From positions 1 to 56,047 of the forward strand of contig JAEZZI010000034.1 in NCBI GenBank assembly GCA_023418595.1: a DNA stretch of 56,047 nt. Reading direction: 5' to 3'. Position 1 is the stretch's first letter. The number at the start of each line of letters is the position of its first letter. The notes below the pieces were generated by a model that was not told the DNA's origin, ran no database searches, and saw nothing but the letters and a program-made list of their open reading frames with translations. Below, piece by piece: positions 28,515 through 36,312 of this stretch. The translations under genes and the position numbers were made by a program. Source of the DNA: Pseudomonadota bacterium. GTDB taxonomy: Bacteria > Pseudomonadota > Alphaproteobacteria > Sphingomonadales > Sphingomonadaceae.

Positions 28515-29279
28515 ATGATTTGCATCTGGTGCCTCGACGAATTTTCGAAGCTCTCGCTTGAGCACGGGATTCCCGAGGCGCTCGGCTGTCCGCCCGATCT
28601 GGAGCTTCGAGACACTACCTGCGCCGAGTGCAACAATCGCCTCGGCACGATTGATCAAGCCCTGTTGAAGTCGTTCGAGACAATTAGCGTGATGTATGGC
28701 GTGCCTCGCAAGAAGGGCCGGCCGCCCACTATCGACAGTTGGCGGGCGGTCAGCAGCAAGCATAGGCCAGACGGACCCCACATCTTCATCAACGGCGGGC
28801 CGGGCGTCGTCGATGCCGAGGGCAAAAAGCTCTATCCGGCGGCCAAGTCTAACGGCGTTACCGATCTCTGGGTGAAGCCGGAAGAAGCCAAACTCGGCTT
28901 CAGCATGGAGTTTGGTAACGATCAACGTTTCCTGCCTGCACTCTACAAGGTTGGCCTCAATTTGGTCGCGAAGAACTACAGCGCTGCAACCGCCGCCGGT
29001 CCTGCCTACGACCATATTCGTGCCTTCGTCGCACGCGACAAAGCGGCACCGTCGCTCACTGCTGTACTGGCAACGGAGGTCATTCCGCGCGCGGTGACGC
29101 ATGCGTCAGGACCAATCGTGAAATTGGGGCGATTCTATCCCATGTTCCAGATCACGATATTGGGCGTCACGCTGATCATCGACCTGGCACCGGATCAGCC
29201 GGGGCTGCGCGATATGCGCGGCGCGGCAACGCTCATGGGCGAAAGCCTTTATGTCTTTCCAACGAAACCTGCGGCCTGA
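28515..29279 (+). CDS. HNH-type endonuclease-like protein
   Basis: A 254-aa protein starting MICIWCLDEF. The HNH_5-like motif is at the N-terminus: Cys3/Cys6, His17 in LEHGIPEALG, and Cys36/Cys39 followed by NNRLG, a zinc-held beta-beta-alpha nuclease fold. The remainder (TIDQALLKSFETISVMYGVPRKKGRPPT...) resembles the protein encoded convergently at 29289-30299, so they are probably distant paralogues. The frame is open back to 28380 but lacks protein-like features there; the 252-base gap before it holds no clear gene. A defence or mobile-DNA role is inferred from the setting. Confidence 0.72.
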   Translation: MICIWCLDEFSKLSLEHGIPEALGCPPDLELRDTTCAECNNRLGTIDQALLKSFETISVMYGVPRKKGRPPTIDSWRAVSSKHRPDGPHIFINGGPGVVDAEGKKLYPAAKSNGVTDLWVKPEEAKLGFSMEFGNDQRFLPALYKVGLNLVAKNYSAATAAGPAYDHIRAFVARDKAAPSLTAVLATEVIPRAVTHASGPIVKLGRFYPMFQITILGVTLIIDLAPDQPGLRDMRGAATLMGESLYVFPTKPAA

Positions 29280-29288
29280 CCGGGCAGT

Positions 29289-30299
29289 TCATGTTGGTGG
29301 CGCCGCGAGCGCGCGCTTGCGAAGGACTGCGGACATGCGCGCCTGACCTGTCTGCGGACGGACGGCCGTGACGATCGCCTCGATAATGGGCGGCTCCAGT
29401 TCCGCACGGCCCCAGTCCAGATGGACGGGATCGTCATAGGCCAGTGCAAGCGGCTCCTCGCCCGGTGGTGCCAGCGTGTTCGTCCAGCGGATGTTGGGGC
29501 GGGTGCGAAGGCGTGACGGCCAGTCGCCGTCTAGCGTGTCGGACTTGAGCACGATCTGGAGGCAAACCGAGCCCATGGTGGTGACGAACAACATATAGGG
29601 CGTGTCGCGGTTCTCTGACGTTCGCCGCAGCAGCGCGGCCGCAAGTAGGGGCGGCGAGTTGCCGATGCTCGCGAAAGAAATGCCGACGATCATGTGCGGC
29701 AGCAGAGCGTCGTCGGCGGAGCCGAGCCAGGCAATTATCCTCGTGAAGTTCGGCAACTCGTCTTCCGGAAGCAGCGCCGCCGCCATCTTGACCAACGCCT
29801 TATAGGCCTTGGACGGAATGAAGCGCTCGGTTCCGCCGGGGATGCGAAAGACCAACTCGCCGGTCGTCAGGTTCATCGCCACATGATCGGAAAACGGCGT
29901 TCCGTTCGCGCTCATTGAGATCGATCGCTGGCCGTCGACGATCCGGTGGCGGATCAATGCCGGGCCGTCGGTGCGGCCGGTCTGGCGCACCTTGTTCCCC
30001 TTGCCCTGGGTGCCGCCAACCGTCAGGATCGCACCCGTGCTCTTGACCAGCGCGTCGTCGAACGCCCCGAAGCGTGCGCTGCAAGCGTCACATTCGTCGA
30101 GCGAGGTCACCCATTTGTTGCCGAACGCCTCGGGCAGCGTATGCGCGACGTTGCGAAACGCGCGGGGATCAGTCTCGCCACAAAAGCGGCAGCGCCCCTT
30201 CGTGCCGAGCGTTACGCCCGGCTCCCCCAAGCTGCCCTGAACCATGGCGACCATCGCATAGTCCGGGCAATCCAGCGTGGCTTCCTGCGGCGTGGGCAC
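29289..30299 (-). CDS. HNH-type endonuclease-like protein
   Basis: A 336-aa protein with an HNH_5-like motif: Cys37/Cys40 (CRFCGETDPRAF), His53 (VAHTLPEAFGN), Cys70/Cys73 (CDACSARFG). The following segment FDDALVKSTGAILTVGGTQGKGNK parallels the protein at 28515. The C-terminal two thirds have no recognised fold. It lies 65 bp downstream of the DUF5677 gene on the same strand and is probably co-transcribed with it. A nuclease activity is inferred from the motif and is not proven. Confidence 0.75.
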   Translation of the reverse strand: MPTPQEATLDCPDYAMVAMVQGSLGEPGVTLGTKGRCRFCGETDPRAFRNVAHTLPEAFGNKWVTSLDECDACSARFGAFDDALVKSTGAILTVGGTQGKGNKVRQTGRTDGPALIRHRIVDGQRSISMSANGTPFSDHVAMNLTTGELVFRIPGGTERFIPSKAYKALVKMAAALLPEDELPNFTRIIAWLGSADDALLPHMIVGISFASIGNSPPLLAAALLRRTSENRDTPYMLFVTTMGSVCLQIVLKSDTLDGDWPSRLRTRPNIRWTNTLAPPGEEPLALAYDDPVHLDWGRAELEPPIIEAIVTAVRPQTGQARMSAVLRKRALAAPPT

Positions 30300-30364
30300 G
30301 AAAATCCTCCCTCTTCATCTGCTCCGAAGCGCGAGCGAGCCGTTCCCCGCTGCCGAAGTGCCGA

Positions 30365-31648
30365 TCAGCTTCTGGCGCGTGCGCGCTTTACGCGGCGAGC
30401 AACCGCTGCTGCCCGAATCTGTTTCTCGTCGCGCGCGATCGCGCGCTCCGATTGCGCGAGCGCACGCGGAATACGATCATGGAGTTTGTTGAGCGCCATC
30501 AACTGCGCGATCTTGTCGAGTGTCCATGAGGTTGGCAGCAACAACATGGTGATGTGCATGAGGCTCAAGGCCAGATTCTGGCCAGGTTCGACAAAGCCGA
30601 CGTTGCTGGCGCCCGCGATGACGGCATAGTCGCGATTGAGCGATCCGAGCCGATAGGCGATGCCCTTGGTGCTCGCATGTACATTGTGGCTTGCCATCTT
30701 GTAGTGCGAGCGCATCATCGCCCGGCCGGCGGCATCCTCAATATTGCTGAAATTCGGCCTGGGTTTCCCCAGATGCGCGGCGACCCAACCATAGTCGCCT
30801 CCAAATTCCTTGCCGTACCGGCTGATCGCATCGGCATAGTCCCGCTCAATCCGCGCAGCTGCGCGCTTCGAGAATGGGGCATAGCCAAGCTTGGGATGGC
30901 ACTGCTGATATTGCCCAAGACCCTTTTTCGCTTCAACGATCTCATGCGCGAGATAGCGCTCGGCAAGCGCTTCGCCACCATCGCCAAGCACGATCGCAAC
31001 ACATGCGACCTCGTGCAGCGTGCGCCACCGCGCCATGGCACCGTCGGCATAGCCATTTTCCATCAGGACCATGATCTCGGACGCGATCTGGATCGCGCGG
31101 ACATGGAGATGCAACAGCGCCTTGTTGAGATGGGCGCGACGGCGCGACCGTGATCGGCTTGCGCGACGGTGAAAGTCGGTGCCGATGTCGCGCGACAGTT
31201 CGATCAGCATCCTCAGCGCGTCGAAACCCTTCCCCCACCGTGCTTGGACATTGAAGCGAAACTGATCCATCTGGATATCCGTCGAGTCGCGCCATGCCGC
31301 CCAGTCGCGTTCGTATTTACGCAACATATTGGCCGCCGCTGCCTCAGCGACGGTGTGGATCAGATCAGGTATCGTCTCGCTGATCTTGACGACATATTCC
31401 TGAGCTCGAGCGGTGTCGGCGTCGGTAAATTCGAGCACGATGTCCGCATCTGAGTCGATTTCGATGACGTCGTCGCTGTCACCACTTTCGTCGGAGGAAG
31501 CTCCAAGTAGCTGATCTACGATGGAGCCGATCAGCTTTTCATCCTCCGCATGTCCTCCCGCCTTGAGCTTGTCGCGCACCAGCTCGGTCGCGATGATCCG
31601 CGGTATGGTAGCCAATTGCTCTTCAATGACGGATTGCAATGAGCCCAT
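30365..31648 (-). CDS. DUF5677 domain-containing protein
   Basis: A 427-aa protein. The N-terminal ~110 residues are acidic and low in structure; the central and C-terminal helical region (ALLHLHVRAIQIASEIMVLMENGYADGAMARWRTLHEVACVAIVL, with AERYLAHEIVEAKKG and HYKMASHNVHAS) is the DUF5677 pattern, a HEPN-like helical family of unknown activity. ATG 31648 has GGGAA upstream; the frame is open to 31708. It shares a 158-bp divergent promoter region with the DUF4238/SEC-C gene. Confidence 0.78.
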   Translation of the reverse strand: MGSLQSVIEEQLATIPRIIATELVRDKLKAGGHAEDEKLIGSIVDQLLGASSDESGDSDDVIEIDSDADIVLEFTDADTARAQEYVVKISETIPDLIHTVAEAAAANMLRKYERDWAAWRDSTDIQMDQFRFNVQARWGKGFDALRMLIELSRDIGTDFHRRASRSRSRRRAHLNKALLHLHVRAIQIASEIMVLMENGYADGAMARWRTLHEVACVAIVLGDGGEALAERYLAHEIVEAKKGLGQYQQCHPKLGYAPFSKRAAARIERDYADAISRYGKEFGGDYGWVAAHLGKPRPNFSNIEDAAGRAMMRSHYKMASHNVHASTKGIAYRLGSLNRDYAVIAGASNVGFVEPGQNLALSLMHITMLLLPTSWTLDKIAQLMALNKLHDRIPRALAQSERAIARDEKQIRAAAVARRVKRARARS

Positions 31649-31806
31649 CGACCGATTCCCAAGACAATGGCAGAGTAAAAAGGTAGCGGAACGAATGGAA
31701 AACGGCAACGGAGGGTAGTACCTTTCCTAATGTCGATCATCATCTGCGCCGATGGCGCAGCGCGACATTGTTCGATCTACACCTGACTGTAGATTTCGAG
31801 ATCCAG

Positions 31807-34233
31807 ATGGCGATCACCAGAGACAATCACTTCGTTCCGCAATGGCATCAACGGGACTTCCTTGAACCCGGTCGCTCGACCCTTGCCTATCTCGACCTGG
31901 CGCCGCCCACCAAGCTTCTCGCCGACGGGCGCGTCATCCACGAACGATCGCTGTTCGATGCGCCGACGAAGCGCTGCTTCTTCCAAACCGACCTATACTC
32001 GACCTTCTTCCTGACCGAGGTGAATGACGAGATCGAGCGGAAGCTGTTCGGCGATATCGACACGCGAGGATCGCAGGCGGTCAGGGCCTTCGCGGGAACC
32101 GACATCGCCGCTTGGCACGAGCATTTCGGTACATTTTTCGAATACATCGACATCCAGAAGCTGCGGACGCCGAAGGGCCTGGCGTGGTTGCGGGCACAAT
32201 ATCCTGCGCTTCACCAGAATGAGCTGATGATGGAGATGCAGGGTATCCGCATGCTCCACACCACGATCTGGACCGAGTGCGTGCGGGAGATCGTCTCCGC
32301 CGAGGATGCCGGCGTGAAGTTTCTCCTGACCGACCATCCGGTGACGATCTACAATCACGCCCTACCGCCCGAAGCGCCGCAGTGCGCCTTTCCCCATGAT
32401 CCGGGGATCGCACTTAAAGCGTCGCAGACCATGTTCCCGATGAGCCGTGACCACTGTCTCATCCTGACCAACCTCGAATATGCCGAAAATCCCTCCGGAC
32501 CACCGCTGGAGAAGCGGACATTCGCGCGCAACTTCCGCCAGTCGATGGTGCGCACGGACCAGATGATACGCACGCGCAGGCTCACCGACATCGAAGTATC
32601 GCGCATCAACCGTGTGCTCAAAGCGCGGGCTCAGCGCCACATTGCCGCCGGTAGGCGCGAATGGCTCTATCCCGAACAGCAGGCGAGCGGATCATGGGCC
32701 GACCTTGCTGCAACCCTGCTCCCGCCGCGCGACCAGCTTTGGCACTTTGGCGGCGAAACTTATGTGGGGTTCGAGGACGGTAGCGTTCGCTACCAGGATG
32801 CCTACGGCCGGACCGAGAAGGAACGGGAAGTCCTCAAGAAGGTCCCACCGGCAATGGAACTCGCCCCGGGCGCCCCCTGTAGCTGCGGGTCGGGACATCC
32901 CTACCGCATCTGTTGCAAGACAAGGCCAATTACGCTGCGACCAAGCTGGACAGAACGCAGCATTCGCGAGCGCAATCTGGTCCTTCATCGCGGCATCCTG
33001 TCGATCCTGGGTCTCAGCGCGGGCAAGGACTGGACAGCGGTCAGGCGCGAACTGACCGATGACCAGATCAAAGAAGTGTACTTTCTCTATGAGGCGCTCT
33101 GGCCACTTGAGACCGACCTGCTCGCGCTACTGCCGAAACCCGACGGGCGTCCGCGCGCGGTCTACACCGGATCGCTCCATCCGCAGTCGATTGTCGAGTT
33201 TGCGCTGGGTGCGTCGCTCTATTTCGGCGAGCTGATCGTCGAGACCCCGTTCGTCCACGCTGGCACCATCGCCGAGAAGTTCCGGCCGACCAAGCATCCG
33301 CGCAGCTATCATCTCGAATTTCTGAAGGCCGTGGCCTTCTTCCTCAACGTCATGCCACTTGTGGCCGCCGGACTGATCAACCTCATCCCGGACCCATGGA
33401 CCTTCGACTATCATCTCCGCCGCGAAACCATGGCGATGGCCGAGGAGCGCGCCGCGGGCATCGACCCCAGTCTCCGCGGAGAACCGCGGCTGGAAGAATT
33501 GATGCGCGCCGACTTCATGCGCGATACGCTTATGTGGCCCCGGGATGCACAGGAGGCCCGGTTGCAGGAGAATTTTCCCGATCTCAATGCGGCCGGGATT
33601 GCTGGCATATGGTCCGAGCTGGAGCGGCTGAAGGAGGAAGACCCGCTGACGGCGCTGCAGGACGGCATCTTCGACGGCGGCAAGGACGGCGGCCAGATGC
33701 GTCTGATGCAGATGGGGCCGAACTTCGAGATCGCCATGTATCTGGCACAGGCGACCGGGGCCTCGATCGTGACCGACAGCGCCTTCCGCTGGCGGGAGAT
33801 TCTCCGCGCAGCTCGGCCGAGGGCCGGAGCGCCGCCGGCTCGTTTCAGGCAGCTTGCCGGACATCTCGCCGACGCCGCGTTTCTGTTCCCCAACAACCCG
33901 GATCGTATTATCCAGTTGGCGCGGGAGGGCACATTGTCGGGCTATCCCAACCTGTTTGGTGAGATGTTCCGGTATCTCGCCAATTTGGGAGATCGCGGCC
34001 CCCGACCGAATTTCGAGGCGGGGCTCGCAGCCCGGTTTGCCCGCGCTCATGCAGTGACCCAGAAAGCGCTTCGCAAACGCGGAGAACCTGGCAACGAAGG
34101 CAAAATATCCTGCATCTTCGCGCCTGCCGGTATTCAGGACAACACGATCAATCGCTTGCTACTGATGTCGAGCTCAGAGCATCACCTGCCAATGGTGCCC
34201 TTGGCTTTCTACATTCAGCGCCCGAAGGCGTGA
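31807..34233 (+). CDS. DUF4238 protein with SEC-C zinc motif
   Basis: An 808-aa protein. The N-terminus (ITRDNHFVPQWHQRDFLEPGRSTLAYLDL) is the start of DUF4238, which continues to about residue 270. A SEC-C motif, C-x-C-x8-C-C (CSCGSGHPYRICC), lies at about 358-370 and should bind zinc. The remaining ~440 residues have no recognised domain and are mainly helical. The combination suggests a multi-domain defence or nucleic-acid-associated protein, with no activity assignable. The start at ATG 31807 is chosen on the family N-terminus. Confidence 0.72.
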   Translation: MAITRDNHFVPQWHQRDFLEPGRSTLAYLDLAPPTKLLADGRVIHERSLFDAPTKRCFFQTDLYSTFFLTEVNDEIERKLFGDIDTRGSQAVRAFAGTDIAAWHEHFGTFFEYIDIQKLRTPKGLAWLRAQYPALHQNELMMEMQGIRMLHTTIWTECVREIVSAEDAGVKFLLTDHPVTIYNHALPPEAPQCAFPHDPGIALKASQTMFPMSRDHCLILTNLEYAENPSGPPLEKRTFARNFRQSMVRTDQMIRTRRLTDIEVSRINRVLKARAQRHIAAGRREWLYPEQQASGSWADLAATLLPPRDQLWHFGGETYVGFEDGSVRYQDAYGRTEKEREVLKKVPPAMELAPGAPCSCGSGHPYRICCKTRPITLRPSWTERSIRERNLVLHRGILSILGLSAGKDWTAVRRELTDDQIKEVYFLYEALWPLETDLLALLPKPDGRPRAVYTGSLHPQSIVEFALGASLYFGELIVETPFVHAGTIAEKFRPTKHPRSYHLEFLKAVAFFLNVMPLVAAGLINLIPDPWTFDYHLRRETMAMAEERAAGIDPSLRGEPRLEELMRADFMRDTLMWPRDAQEARLQENFPDLNAAGIAGIWSELERLKEEDPLTALQDGIFDGGKDGGQMRLMQMGPNFEIAMYLAQATGASIVTDSAFRWREILRAARPRAGAPPARFRQLAGHLADAAFLFPNNPDRIIQLAREGTLSGYPNLFGEMFRYLANLGDRGPRPNFEAGLAARFARAHAVTQKALRKRGEPGNEGKISCIFAPAGIQDNTINRLLLMSSSEHHLPMVPLAFYIQRPKA

Positions 34234-34583
34234 TCGACACTTACAGACGCTCAAATCTTCGCTGAGGTGCGGTACCTATCTCGGAGTCCCGACTGAAACA
34301 TTGCGTCTATCAGACTCCTAAAGGGATGCTAGCTGCTCAAGACCACATATGAAGGAGTCGCCCAGCGGATTTCGGCCCCCGATAGCGCCTTCATTTCTTC
34401 AGCGAACCCAATGATTGAAAGTGCCCGCACGCTGCTTGGCAACTGCGAAATCGGATGTGGGCAAGACCGGCCGTTTCCCGCAACTGCTCCTGGAGGAGTA
34501 TACCGAACCCATCAATCCGATGGTGAAATGGCTTGCCTTTCATCATGACATAATGATAATCACACTTCAAACACTGAGAGGAG
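34234..34583. other. intergenic region before the methylase operon
   Basis: These 350 bases are less GC-rich than the rest. Short ORFs occur on both strands, but none has a ribosome-binding site or protein-like composition. The AT-rich stretch near 34540-34565 (CATGACATAATGATAATCAC) is a plausible promoter for the RHH-methylase operon that starts at 34584. Confidence 0.5.
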
Positions 34584-34769
34584 ATGACCTTGTCGACTAA
34601 AGACAGCGACACGCTTCAGCTCCGAGTGCCGCAAGCCCTCAAACGTAAGTTGGCTATGGATGCCGCAGAACACGGCGTCACCATCCGCACGCTGATCCTC
34701 AACGCTCTGGTGTCGGCTGGCTACGAAATCCCGGAAGACGAGATCCGCGACAAGCGGAAGGTGCGCTGA
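34584..34769 (+). CDS. small ribbon-helix-helix-like DNA-binding protein
   Basis: A 61-aa protein, LQLRVPQALKRKLAMDAAEHGVTIRTLILNALVSAGY, with the strand-helix-helix arrangement of Arc/CopG regulators. It is the first gene of the methylase operon, and its stop overlaps the methylase start. It may regulate the operon, much as small controller proteins delay restriction in other systems. GAGAGGAG precedes ATG 34584. Confidence 0.72.
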   Translation: MTLSTKDSDTLQLRVPQALKRKLAMDAAEHGVTIRTLILNALVSAGYEIPEDEIRDKRKVR

Positions 34770-35875
34770 TGACATTGGACGTTGTCGGGAATCGCCAACC
34801 AGCCATTCGCTGCCCGCATGGTCGCACCTCTAAAGCCCGCGGCGGCGTGATCGACCTGTTCTGCGGCGCGGGAGGCCTCTCGCACGGGTTTCGCCTCGAA
34901 GGCTTCGACGTCGTCGCCGGGATCGATTTCGATCCCAAGTGCCGGTACCCGTTCGAGCAGAACAACGACGCGCCCTTTCTCCTGAAGGACGTGGCCGAGA
35001 TCGACGCTGAGGATCTCGCGTCTCGTTTCAAGCCCGATCTGCCGCGCATTCTGGTCGGCTGCGCGCCTTGTCAGCCCTTCTCGAAATACTCCCAAGGGCG
35101 CGAAGACGGCCGATGGCAGTTGCTCGAACATTTCTCAAGGCTGATTTGCGAGGTCAAACCCGACATCGTTTCCATGGAGAACGTACCGCGGCTCCAGAAA
35201 TTCATGGATTCCTCAGTGTTCAACTCGTTCGTTCGCACGCTCCGCAACAACGATTATTTCGTCGATTGGAAAGTCGCCTACTGCCCGGAATACGGCATTC
35301 CCCAATCACGCTCACGCCTCGTGCTGATCGCCTCCAAGTTCGGGCCGCCTGGGGTTCCCGAGCCAACGCACGACGCGGAAAGCTATCCGACGGTTCGGGA
35401 CGCGATCGGCGCGCTACGACCGATCGACGCCGGCGGCGCCGACGCCGACGACCCGTTGCATCGATGCAGCGAGCTGTCGGCGAGCAACGTGAAACGAATG
35501 CTTGCGTCCCGGCCGGGCGGAAGCTGGCGCGATTGGGACGACGATCTGGTCACCCCGTGCCATCGACGCGAAACGGGCCAAGGATATTCGTCAGTCTACG
35601 GACGGATGAAGTGGGACGAACCTGCACCCACGATCACGACGCAGTTTTTCGGGTTCGGAAACGGCCGTTTCGGTCATCCGGAACAGGACCGAGCGATCTC
35701 GCTGCGCGAGGGAGCGCTGATCCAGACCTTCCCGCCCGACTACGCGTTCGTACCAGAGGGGCAGAAGGTCGAAATCAAGACGTTGGGCAGGCTCATCGGG
35801 AACGCGGTTCCGGTAGGTTTGGGACGAGCCATCGCGCGACGTATACGCGCGCATCTCGACGAGTATGGCGCGTGA
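34769..35875 (+). CDS. DNA (cytosine-5) methyltransferase
   Basis: A 368-aa C5-methyltransferase. Motif I is IDLFCGAGGLSHGF, motif IV is the catalytic GCAPCQPFSKY (Cys attacks cytosine C6), motif VI is SMENVPRL, motif VIII is QSRSRLVLIA, and the end shows LIGNAVPVGLGRAIARRI (motif X). It methylates an unknown target sequence; the target-recognition region is around 200-280. It is translationally linked to the RHH gene before it and the Vsr-like gene after it. Its role is to protect self DNA or set a mark for the operon. Confidence 0.93.
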   Translation: MTLDVVGNRQPAIRCPHGRTSKARGGVIDLFCGAGGLSHGFRLEGFDVVAGIDFDPKCRYPFEQNNDAPFLLKDVAEIDAEDLASRFKPDLPRILVGCAPCQPFSKYSQGREDGRWQLLEHFSRLICEVKPDIVSMENVPRLQKFMDSSVFNSFVRTLRNNDYFVDWKVAYCPEYGIPQSRSRLVLIASKFGPPGVPEPTHDAESYPTVRDAIGALRPIDAGGADADDPLHRCSELSASNVKRMLASRPGGSWRDWDDDLVTPCHRRETGQGYSSVYGRMKWDEPAPTITTQFFGFGNGRFGHPEQDRAISLREGALIQTFPPDYAFVPEGQKVEIKTLGRLIGNAVPVGLGRAIARRIRAHLDEYGA

Positions 35876-36312
35876 CCGCCCGGTTCGACGACGTCAAACC
35901 GCTGCGCCGCCGGATCATGTCGGCGGTGGGCCAGCGCGACACCAAGCCCGAAATGCTGGTCCGAAGGCTGCTACATTCCATGAACTATCGCTACAGGCTG
36001 CACCGAAAGAACCTTCCGGGACGACCGGACATCGTCTTCGGCAGTCGACGAAAGGCGATCTTTGTCCATGGATGTTTCTGGCATCGTCATTCGGGCTGTT
36101 CGAAAGCCAGCTCGCCCAAAACCCGAGCGGACTTTTGGGCGGAAAAGTTCAATCGGAACGTCGAGCGCGACCAACAGGTCGAACGCCGCCTCACAGACAT
36201 GGGCTGGCAAAGCCTGATCGTCTGGGAGTGTGAGACGCGCACGCCGGACACTCTGTTGCTCAAACTTCGATCGTTCCTAGACGATTCCGCCGCTGACAGG
36301 ATCGCGGCATGA
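35872..36312 (+). CDS. vsr: very short patch repair (Vsr) endonuclease
   Basis: A 146-aa PD-(D/E)xK-fold nicking endonuclease. MSAVGQRDTKPEMLVRRLLHSMNYRYRLHRKNLPGRPDIVF and IFVHGCFWHRHSGC followed by WAEKFNRNVERD and VWECE are typical Vsr blocks. It normally nicks at T:G mismatches arising from 5-methylcytosine deamination, next to a Dcm-type methylase; in some systems Vsr-like proteins serve as the restriction nuclease. GTG 35872 overlaps the methylase stop. Confidence 0.93.
   Translation: MTARFDDVKPLRRRIMSAVGQRDTKPEMLVRRLLHSMNYRYRLHRKNLPGRPDIVFGSRRKAIFVHGCFWHRHSGCSKASSPKTRADFWAEKFNRNVERDQQVERRLTDMGWQSLIVWECETRTPDTLLLKLRSFLDDSAADRIAA

Noticed and set aside
34391..34612. Short ORFs on both strands before the RHH gene
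   Set aside because: No ribosome-binding sites, overlapping opposite frames and no recognisable composition.
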